Origin: an uncultured Lachnospiraceae bacterium
Lineage (GTDB): Bacteria; Bacillota; Clostridia; Lachnospirales; Lachnospiraceae
NCBI GenBank assembly: GCA_910578085.1
Contig: CAJTPM010000059.1
Coordinates: forward strand, 1-14,614
Direction: 5' to 3'
DNA length: 14,614 nt
In this document: positions 1 through 4,935 of the stretch, piece after piece
How positions within the stretch are numbered: the first letter of the stretch is position 1
How the letters are laid out: every line of letters begins with the position of its first letter
Notes under the pieces: model-generated
Databases searched by the model: none
What the model was told of the DNA's origin: nothing
The model's input: only the letters and a program-made list of their open reading frames with translations
Translations under genes and position numbers: made by a program

Positions 1-341
1 ATACTTGCATATTTAGATCGGAAAGGCTGAGTATATTTAAAGACTGAACTTGAGATTGATTCTTTTGTTTGGTCTTTTGTTTTAAAATAGAGAAAAAATT
101 AGATGTACAGAGCAAGACTAAAATCGCACTATGCGTTGAATTAAGTATTATGATGGAAAAAGCAGATTGATTATAAAGAGAGCTTTTCAGCGAGGCTAAT
201 CTAGTCTGAAAAGATTTATTGTGCCGTTTTCTGCAAAAACAGTTCACTTTCTGCAATGCATCTTGTTATATGCAATATTTGAACGATAATATTGGTAAAA
301 GATAACTTGATAGTTTTCTGAAAAGTATAGGAGGTATTAAC
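1..341. other. AT-rich intergenic region upstream of the PPC-domain gene
   Basis: No convincing coding sequence is seen here. The stretch is strongly AT-rich. It contains an 8-bp inverted repeat (183-190 pairing with 206-213, 15-nt loop), two exact copies of the 9-mer TTTCTGCAA (228-236 and 248-256), a likely promoter (263-290) and the ribosome binding site of the next gene (AGGAGG, 329-334). Any gene to the left has ended before the window begins or reads away from it. Confidence 0.6.
263..290 (+). promoter_or_regulatory. Probable sigma-A-type promoter for the PPC-domain gene
   Basis: The -35 candidate is TTGTTA (263-268, 4 of 6 consensus) and the -10 candidate is GATAAT (285-290, 5 of 6), with a 16-bp spacer. 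It lies about 50 bp before the ATG at 342. Two exact 9-bp repeats whose starts are 20 bp apart lie directly upstream of the -35, where an activator could bind. Confidence 0.45.
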
Positions 342-1202
342 ATGAAAACAAAGTTTACTAAGTGGATCAAGAAATGTGTAGGAGTATCTTTGGCTTTTGC
401 AGTAGCATTAAGTACAGGGATGTATTTTAGTGGGCAGACAGTGTATGCTTCAACAGCATATACTGATGCAGAACCGAATGACTCTTATGAACAGGCACAA
501 CTTATTTCAAGAAATGCACAGACAGCAGCGCAGTATGTCTCCAATCAGTCATCGGTATATCGTTATGTGACAGGAACATTGTCTAATGATGATGAGGATT
601 GGTATAAGGTTTATTTGTATTCAGATGATGAAACATATCTTGATTTGAATGTTGGAACAGGTACAATAATCGTGGAACTGTATGATTCCTCAAATTTATT
701 CGTACCATTGGATATTTTTCAATTTCAGAAGTATGGAGATACAAATGTTTACGAAGTTCCTGTTCCAGAAAGTGGATTATACTATTTAAGAGTGTATCAT
801 ACTACAACGAGTATTTCTTCAACTTACTACTTTACTATCGGCAATCCGCAGTATTCGTTAGGGACTTATACATATAAGTTTAATTCGATTACGTTAGCGG
901 CTAAAGCTACTTGGCAGGATACCGTGGATTTAACATTAATTGCAGATATTCCAGATCGTGCAATAGGATATGAAGTAAGCGTTGGAGGATGTACAACATC
1001 TGTAAGCTCAAAGAGATATTTTTATAATGAATTTTATGATTCGTGGGTGGCAACAAAAACGACTTATTCATATAGTTTGCCAGTTACGAACTCATCATTA
1101 CTGGATCAGGTATGGGGAGCGAAAATAATATCCACCAGTTCTTCCAGTAAAACATTTACGCCGACTATGACGATAAGGTATGTTGCACCTGATTTACCAT
1201 AA
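342..1202 (+). CDS. Secreted protein with a pre-peptidase C-terminal (PPC)-like domain
   Basis: This 286-residue protein starts at an ATG 7 nt after a perfect AGGAGG. Residues 1-36 form a classical Sec signal peptide: a basic N-terminus (KTKFTKWIKK), a hydrophobic core at about 12-30, and a cleavage site near V34-Y35-A36. Residues 42-170 match the PPC pattern: an EPNDSYEQA motif near the start, then TGTLSNDDEDWYKV, then alternating beta-strand segments ending in YYLRVYH. PPC domains are beta-sandwiches usually attached to secreted peptidases, where they act in secretion or binding. No peptidase domain is present, so this is a stand-alone PPC-type surface or secreted protein. Residues 171-286 look like a second beta-rich module that I do not recognise. 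There is no LPXTG sorting signal or C-terminal anchor, so it is probably released. The gene is much more AT-rich than the recombinase region and may be cargo of the element. The domain call is by motif only. Confidence 0.75.
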   Translation: MKTKFTKWIKKCVGVSLAFAVALSTGMYFSGQTVYASTAYTDAEPNDSYEQAQLISRNAQTAAQYVSNQSSVYRYVTGTLSNDDEDWYKVYLYSDDETYLDLNVGTGTIIVELYDSSNLFVPLDIFQFQKYGDTNVYEVPVPESGLYYLRVYHTTTSISSTYYFTIGNPQYSLGTYTYKFNSITLAAKATWQDTVDLTLIADIPDRAIGYEVSVGGCTTSVSSKRYFYNEFYDSWVATKTTYSYSLPVTNSSLLDQVWGAKIISTSSSSKTFTPTMTIRYVAPDLP

Positions 1203-1221
1203 GATAACTTATATGTAAATG

Positions 1222-1268
1222 ATCCTTAGTGTACTAAAAAGATGATTTAATATTGGTACACTAAGGAT
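1222..1268. repeat. Perfect 13-bp inverted repeat between the two AT-rich genes
   Basis: ATCCTTAGTGTAC at 1222-1234 is the exact reverse complement of 1256-1268, with a 21-nt centre. In RNA the stem could extend by a U-G and two A-U pairs to 16 bp. No T-tract follows, so it is not a classical intrinsic terminator. It lies 20 bp after the stop of the upstream gene and about 50 bp before the start of the next. It could be an RNA-stabilising hairpin, an operator for a dimeric regulator, or a remnant of small terminal inverted repeats. Confidence 0.65.
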
Positions 1269-1318
1269 AGATTGTAATCACGAATTAAAGTATAGCTTTG
1301 GAGAGGATGAGGTGAATA

Positions 1319-2257
1319 TTGAAGGCATATTTAACAGACATAAATAGAACGAAACAGACATTGCTTTATGCCAAAGGAGTTGATAGGGTAGTAAAACAAC
1401 AAAAGGCACTTCAAATATTATCAAAAAATGGAAACAAAAGGCTGGATAATTTAAGTATTTCTGATACTGCAAGAAGCTTTTCAAAAGAGAGCATAGCAGC
1501 AATGATAGACGGTAGTGTGAATATATCTAAAAATCAATTATCCTATTATTTAGATAATTATAATAATATGAGCGCTATTTTAGATGCAATAAATTTTGGC
1601 GAAAATGTTTCTTGTGGATATAATCCTGATTTTAAAGAGCATGGTGTTATTTCTTTTGATTATAATGGTAGCAGACAGATTGTACCTAATTATGCTGTGC
1701 CGAAAATTAATGCAAGTTCCTTATCACAGGTTTGTGCTGTAAATAATTCTTTGGTTCTAAATAACAAAAGTTATTACTCATGGGCAACATCAAATGGTAG
1801 CCGATATACATGGACAGTTAATAACGGAAAAATTGGATGGGCATCATCAGAGTCATTATTAGCCGAGAATACAAATCAAAAGGGTACAAATTATAAATGG
1901 GAAATGCGAAAAGCAAGTAATATTTTGTCTGCATTGGCACAGGGGAAAAATTTGTATGGATTTGCAAGAGAAGATGTACTGTCAGTTTGTGACAGTGTTG
2001 GATTTAAGACAGGATTCTTTTCAATAGACGCAGGAAGTGGAGTACATAATTATATATTGCAAGAATCTGGAAGGGTAATAAATGTAGATAAAAAAATTGA
2101 ACAGTTGAACAACATGAACTGGAAAGAGGCTGGCTTTAAAGAAGGTGATACAGTTTCAGTCTATGGCAATGAGTATATTGTGGATAGTAACGGATATATT
2201 AACGTTTCTGCGGATGATACATTTACGTCAACAGAAATTATTTATCCGAGCCATTGA
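1319..2257 (+). CDS. Uncharacterised 312-residue protein, TTG start
   Basis: I do not recognise this protein. The TTG at 1319 is chosen because a GAGG core (1309-1312) lies 6 nt upstream and no ATG in this frame fits as well. Residues 1-60 are rich in Lys, Arg and Gln and look helical. Residues 110-312 look beta-rich, with many Asn, Ser, Gly and Tyr (for example SNGSRYTWTVNNGKIGWAS). The last 60 residues suggest short repeated strands (GNEYIVDSNGYINVSADD). No signal peptide or membrane segment is visible. Surface-like composition without a signal peptide could mean a secreted effector using another route, or a cytoplasmic protein; I cannot decide. It shares the low GC of the PPC-domain gene upstream and may belong to the same cargo unit. 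A strong terminator follows. That it is a real gene is well supported by its length, start signals and terminator. Confidence 0.7.
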   Translation: MKAYLTDINRTKQTLLYAKGVDRVVKQQKALQILSKNGNKRLDNLSISDTARSFSKESIAAMIDGSVNISKNQLSYYLDNYNNMSAILDAINFGENVSCGYNPDFKEHGVISFDYNGSRQIVPNYAVPKINASSLSQVCAVNNSLVLNNKSYYSWATSNGSRYTWTVNNGKIGWASSESLLAENTNQKGTNYKWEMRKASNILSALAQGKNLYGFAREDVLSVCDSVGFKTGFFSIDAGSGVHNYILQESGRVINVDKKIEQLNNMNWKEAGFKEGDTVSVYGNEYIVDSNGYINVSADDTFTSTEIIYPSH

Positions 2258-2306
2258 TATGATGAATTTTATATATGGCATCATAATGAAATTTGAAAGT
2301 GGAATT

Positions 2307-2340
2307 AGGCGTATAGGAGTGTGTGATATGCGCCTTTTTG
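2307..2340 (+). terminator. Intrinsic terminator after the uncharacterised gene
   Basis: AGGCGTATA (2307-2315) pairs with TATGCGCCT (2327-2335), giving 9 bp with one G-U pair and an 11-nt loop. A run of five T (2335-2339) follows directly. It lies about 50 bp after the stop at 2257. Confidence 0.75.
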
Positions 2341-2456
2341 TACTTATTAAAAACTATGGGCTTCTATAATGTATAGATTGTAAATTGATAAAAATTATTA
2401 AGATACACAATATTTTGATAAAAAAATAAGGAAAAATAGAAATGCTTATATATAAA
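2341..2456. other. AT-rich spacer between two terminators
   Basis: No ORF is credible here. A weak promoter-like sequence is present (TTGATA at 2385-2390, with a poor -10 match near 2408-2413) and the next strong terminator ends about 90 nt later. The arrangement would suit a short untranslated RNA, but the promoter evidence is weak. Confidence 0.25.
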
Positions 2457-2505
2457 GAGATCAGACAACAGATTATAATCTGGAGTCTGATCTTTTTTCT
2501 TTTTA
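2454..2505 (+). terminator. Long intrinsic terminator hairpin
   Basis: AGATCAGAC (2458-2466) pairs with GTCTGATCT (2485-2493), and flanking A/T bases lengthen the stem. The inside holds a 14-bp self-complementary palindrome (2469-2482), so the hairpin is nearly fully paired. It is followed by T6-C-T5 (2493-2504). It stands about 200 bp beyond the stop of the nearest upstream gene and after an earlier terminator, so it may belong to a separate short transcript. Confidence 0.75.
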
Positions 2506-2980
2506 TCTGATAGTCAAGGTTGCGTATATCAGCTATAAATAGCGGATACTGGCACTCTGAAAACCACTCCTTTTCAGTTATGATAGTTGCAGGCTTGAGA
2601 AAGCCAAGACAATTCAATAGGACACGCATACACCTGATTTTATTTTCGCCTTTTTATCCGTCTACGCTTGCGTAGCGATAAAGGGGTGGCAGAATCCCAT
2701 TTCGTGCGAAGATGTACCTGCAATGGATAACATTGTTGCCTGTGAAGGTAAAAAACGCAAGTTTTTAAGAGCAGAGGATTGTGCCTACTGGCATGGCAGT
2801 CAGAGATAATGAGATAGAACAGCGCCGGAATTTCAGCGAAAAGCATTTTCCGGGAGTGGCTCCCTGTGGATTCCGTCTGGTTGGGCATGATGGAGGCGCA
2901 GTGTGGGATGAAGCCGTCCCAGTGTATGTTACCCGTTTCGGGGATCAGCGAGAGCATAATCTGATATTTTCAGATTGGAC
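2506..2980. other. Intergenic stretch without a confident gene
   Basis: GC content rises here compared with the left 2.5 kb. Two small inverted repeats are visible: CTGAAAA (2557-2563) with TTTTCAG (2571-2577), and CTACGC (2662-2667) with GCGTAG (2670-2675), which have only two bases between them. Short overlapping frames exist on both strands (for example a GTG-started plus frame at 2781-2990 and a minus frame at 2640-2957). None has a ribosome binding site or a recognisable domain. The stretch may be remnant element sequence or a long untranslated leader of the operon starting at 3145. Confidence 0.4.
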
Positions 2981-3017
2981 AGAGGGGTAATGTGGCGGAA
3001 ACGCCACGTTATCCTCT
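2981..3017 (+). promoter_or_regulatory. Leader hairpin 1 (GAAA tetraloop), competes with hairpin 2
   Basis: Bases 2981-2997 pair with 3002-3017 around a GAAA loop (2998-3001). This gives a 16-bp stem with one bulged G and a few G-U pairs. The inner part GTGGCG-GAAA-CGCCAC is very stable. The 3' arm (TTATCCTCT, 3009-3017) is also the start of the next, larger inverted repeat, so both cannot form fully at once. No T-tract follows. Confidence 0.65.
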
Positions 3018-3081
3018 GATACAGGCAAGCCTTGCAGTTATCAGATAACAGCAGACAAGGCTTTCCTGTATGAGAGGATAA
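3009..3081 (+). promoter_or_regulatory. Leader hairpin 2: 26-bp inverted repeat with two mismatches
   Basis: Bases 3009-3034 pair with 3056-3081 at 24 of 26 positions; the mismatches are 3018/3072 and 3026/3064. The centre contains a small palindrome (GTTATC-A-GATAAC, 3037-3049). It ends 63 bp before the ATG of the resolvase-like gene at 3145 and shares its outer 9 bases with hairpin 1. It could be half of an RNA switch in the leader of the MazF operon, or a miniature inverted-repeat element. The pairing is read directly; function is inferred. Confidence 0.6.
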
Positions 3082-3144
3082 TGCCGGCAAAAACTTCTCT
3101 TTTGTTTCAGTCAATGAGAATAGAAGAAAGAACAGGTGATTATC

Positions 3145-3573
3145 ATGTGCAGTAATGTGAAAAGTTTTGAGGTCGGCTTGCTTGTGCATCCGGCAATCAT
3201 GTTTATGAACTCCAACAAGTCAGAGAGCAATATCCGCAGAATCATTCAGGAGAACCGACAGAAGTGCAGCATGGCAGGGATAGCGTTGATGAATGAAACT
3301 ATCGTCAACAAGGGACCGAACAGGGATATTGACCGTGAAGCGGTGAATATGCTGATTACCCGGTTGATTACCGGGCAGTATGATACGGTTGTTGTGGAGA
3401 ATATGGCTGACATAACAGCGGATGAGTCCGATCTGGAAGAATTTATGTATGATGCCGCCAACATCGGCGTCGGTTTCTTCGAGCTTTCCACCATGCAGTA
3501 CCATATATACGATACAACAACGTGTCCTGCTGATAAGGAAAGACCGATATGGGGCGGGGGAAAAGGCTGCTGA
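3145..3573 (+). CDS. Degenerate resolvase-fold protein, partner of MazF
   Basis: The protein has 142 residues. The ATG at 3145 is preferred because AGGTG (3134-3138) stands 6 nt upstream; an in-frame GTG at 3136 overlaps that site. Residues about 28-115 follow the serine-recombinase (resolvase N-terminal) pattern: a helix (SNIRRIIQENRQKCSMAG), then ALMNETIVNKGPNRDIDREAVNMLITRL in place of the usual DDGxSGxxxxRPxxxxLL region, then GQYDTVVVENMADITAD where active enzymes have a VVVKDLSRFGR-type segment, then GVGFFEL. The N-terminal YxRxS motif with the catalytic Ser is absent, and the Arg residues of the SRxxR segment are missing. It therefore cannot be a working recombinase by the known mechanism. 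No DNA-binding C-terminal domain is present. Its stop overlaps the MazF start (TGATG), so the two are translationally coupled. It occupies the place where an antitoxin gene is usually found; whether it acts as one is not shown. The last dozen residues are Gly-rich and Trp-containing. Confidence 0.7.
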   Translation: MCSNVKSFEVGLLVHPAIMFMNSNKSESNIRRIIQENRQKCSMAGIALMNETIVNKGPNRDIDREAVNMLITRLITGQYDTVVVENMADITADESDLEEFMYDAANIGVGFFELSTMQYHIYDTTTCPADKERPIWGGGKGC

Positions 3574-3938
3574 TGAAGATAAGGAGAGGCGACATACTGT
3601 ATGCGGATTTGGGCGTACAGTATCAGGGAAGTATGCAGGGCGGTATGCGCCCGGTGGTGGTAGTCAGTAACAACAGGGCAAACAAGCACAGCACAGTCAT
3701 TACAGTAGTTCCGCTGTCAACTAAGATATACAAGAAACGGAGCCTGCCAACCCATGTATTCATATCGTCATATAAGACGGAGGGGCTGGACCAGCACAGT
3801 GTCGCATTATGCGAACAGGTAACAGCACTGAACTTTGACCGTATCATAGAACACATGGGAAAGGTTGATGAAGAAACGCTCGACAGGATTACAGAGGGCG
3901 TACAGGTGCAGGTCGGTGTGTTTGACAGATACAATTAA
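3573..3938 (+). CDS. mazF: PemK/MazF-family toxin (endoribonuclease)
   Basis: The 121-residue protein is of normal MazF length. MazF/PemK toxins are SH3-barrel ribonucleases that cut mRNA at short sequences and are held inactive by a partner antitoxin. Family features seen: an N-terminal RRGDILYADLG, then GGMRPVVVVSNN (Arg26 in the position of the catalytic Arg), VITVVPLST (Ser49/Thr50 near the usual active-site Thr), a loop with Pro-Thr-His, SVALCEQVTALNFDRI, and a closing Gly-Lys-Val plus helix. The ATG at 3573 is preferred over one at 3549 because MazF proteins usually begin in this way and AAGG lies 6 nt upstream. The start overlaps the stop of the resolvase-like gene (TGATG), which predicts coupled translation. 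No MazE-like antitoxin (short AbrB or ribbon-helix-helix protein) is seen on either side. A terminator follows. Inside a mobile element it could serve in stable maintenance. Confidence 0.9.
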   Translation: MKIRRGDILYADLGVQYQGSMQGGMRPVVVVSNNRANKHSTVITVVPLSTKIYKKRSLPTHVFISSYKTEGLDQHSVALCEQVTALNFDRIIEHMGKVDEETLDRITEGVQVQVGVFDRYN

Positions 3939-3965
3939 GGAAAGGACATAACATCATATCTTTTG

Positions 3966-3990
3966 GAGCCGGGCGGGTGTCCGGCTTTTT
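3966..3990 (+). terminator. Intrinsic terminator after mazF
   Basis: AGCCGG (3967-3972) pairs with CCGGCT (3981-3986), extended by G-U pairs at both ends, and five T follow (3986-3990). It lies 28 bp after the mazF stop and closes the two-gene unit. Confidence 0.75.
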
Positions 3991-4056
3991 ACATAGCTAC
4001 GTGTCTCGTACAGGCAGCATTTTCTATGTATATTAAGGATAAAGGAGTATGTAAGG

Positions 4057-4455
4057 ATGGGCTTTACAAAATTGGAACTGATTCAGTTCTTTGACGGACT
4101 GACGGAATTGGTCAGTGAGGAAAACAAGGGAAAAGCCAGTGTTCAGATACGGAAATTTCTGCTCAACTTTGAAAAAAGCTATCAATATGAAGATGCGGTA
4201 ACGCATAGTGGTGTGCCATATCAGCCGCCCTATTATATATCGGCAATGCCGCAAGCCATACAGGAAGAGATCAGAGAAAGGCTGACTGCGAAGCTGACAG
4301 AACAGGGGGAGTACACTCCTGAAAAGGTGGAACACTTCATGCGTTCCAGAATCTATGACTTGGACGGACTGATTGACATCAAGGATTATGCAAAATGGGC
4401 AGACAAAGAGATATACAGGAATTTTCAAAAGAGGCTTGAAGCGAGCAAATGGTAG
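4057..4455 (+). CDS. Uncharacterised 132-residue accessory protein
   Basis: I do not recognise this protein. The ATG at 4057 follows AAAGGAG (4041-4047) at 9 nt. It is highly charged and mostly helical by composition, with no signal peptide or membrane segment. Residues 1-40 look like two helices (LELIQFFDGLTELV and ASVQIRKFLLNFEK). A Pro- and Tyr-rich turn (VPYQPPYYISAMP) is followed by a long charged helix (QAIQEEIRERLTAKLTEQ). The C-terminus is IDIKDYAKWADKEIYRNF. It lies between terminators, so it is probably its own unit or shares a transcript with the small gene at 4548. It is probably an accessory gene of the element; no function is claimed. Confidence 0.65.
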   Translation: MGFTKLELIQFFDGLTELVSEENKGKASVQIRKFLLNFEKSYQYEDAVTHSGVPYQPPYYISAMPQAIQEEIRERLTAKLTEQGEYTPEKVEHFMRSRIYDLDGLIDIKDYAKWADKEIYRNFQKRLEASKW

Positions 4456-4477
4456 GAGAGCAGGAAAACCTTTCTAA

Positions 4478-4531
4478 GCCGGATCTGCAATCCGGCATAC
4501 ATAGCTGTCAAAATATCCGGCAGCGTTTTTT
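4478..4531 (+). terminator. Hairpin region between the two small genes, attenuator-like
   Basis: GCCGGAT (4478-4484) can pair with ATCCGGC at 4490-4496 (5-nt loop) or with a second exact copy at 4515-4521. The second copy overlaps a 4-bp stem (GCTG 4504-4507 with CAGC 4521-4524) followed by six T (4526-4531). The ribosome binding site of the next gene comes directly afterwards. This can act as an intrinsic terminator between the genes, and the alternative pairing would allow regulated read-through. Confidence 0.45.
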
Positions 4532-4547
4532 ATTGGGAGGTAACAGA

Positions 4548-4793
4548 ATGACGGCAGAAGAATACAGAAAAATGCTTGATACCGATTTTGCGGATGTGAA
4601 GCTAGAGGAGCTGACGGATATAAGCGGGATTCAGATTAACCGGGAGCTGCCGTTGGAGGAAAGAAAGAAGCAGTACCTTAAAAAAGTCGGCAATCCCTAT
4701 CTGGTGCGTGTCGGCAGCATGAAAGTCAAGGTACGGTTTACAGGCGGTATATCTTTTAATGAAGCATTTGAAAATATGCTCTTATCCGTTTAA
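4548..4793 (+). CDS. Small mobile-element protein resembling DUF6870
   Basis: The protein has 81 residues. The ATG at 4548 is chosen because GGGAGG (4535-4540) is 7 nt upstream; the frame stays open further left to 4449, but that part runs through the hairpin region and is unlikely to be translated. The start MTAEEYRKMLDTDFADV, the central ELPLEERKKQYLKKVGNPYLVRVG and the closing beta segment (KVKVRFTGG) resemble a family of small clostridial mobile-element proteins that I recall as DUF6870; this is from memory and unverified. Function is unknown. It lies directly upstream of the promoter of the recombinase operon. Confidence 0.65.
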   Translation: MTAEEYRKMLDTDFADVKLEELTDISGIQINRELPLEERKKQYLKKVGNPYLVRVGSMKVKVRFTGGISFNEAFENMLLSV

Positions 4794-4811
4794 AAATTTT
4801 TCAGAATCTGG

Positions 4812-4840
4812 TGGAAATAATCCGCAGGGTGTGCTAGAAT
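4812..4840 (+). promoter_or_regulatory. Probable promoter of the serine-recombinase operon
   Basis: The -35 candidate is TGGAAA (4812-4817, 4 of 6) and the -10 candidate is TAGAAT (4835-4840, 5 of 6), with a 17-bp spacer. A TG one base before the -10 makes an extended -10 element. Transcription would start near 4847 and give a leader of about 90 nt. The 8-mer GGACTAAA occurs twice in that leader (4848-4855 and 4875-4882). Confidence 0.55.
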
Positions 4841-4886
4841 AGCGTTAGGACTAAATTTCATTATTTCTAACTTGGGACTAAACAGG

Positions 4887-4929
4887 CACTCCCTTTCGGG
4901 TTTTCTGACTTAGAAAATCAAAAGGAGTG
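4887..4929 (+). promoter_or_regulatory. Leader hairpin covering the ribosome binding site of recombinase 1
   Basis: CACTCC (4887-4892) plus TTT (4894-4896) can pair with AAA (4921-4923) plus GGAGTG (4924-4929), a 9-bp stem with one bulged C. Inside it, TTTTCT (4901-4906) pairs with AGAAAA (4912-4917). The AAAGGAG ribosome binding site of the first recombinase (4921-4927) is entirely inside the outer stem. When folded, translation should be low. Confidence 0.6.
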
Positions 4930-4935
4930 GTAAAC

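Noticed and set aside
2354..2629. 91-codon minus-strand frame with hydrophobic C-terminal part
   Set aside because: It runs through a strong terminator hairpin and AT-rich sequence, which creates Ile/Phe-rich residues by composition. No convincing ribosome binding site was found.
2781..2990. GTG-started 69-codon plus-strand frame before the leader hairpins, with overlapping frames
   Set aside because: It has no ribosome binding site and no domain, and other frames are equally open, so it is not listed as a gene. Its stop inside hairpin 1 is noted in the findings as a possible regulatory coincidence.
4449..4547. Longer 114-codon form of the small DUF6870-like protein starting at 4449
   Set aside because: The added part overlaps the previous stop and runs through the hairpin and T-run, whereas the ATG at 4548 has GGGAGG at ideal distance and the family-like start.
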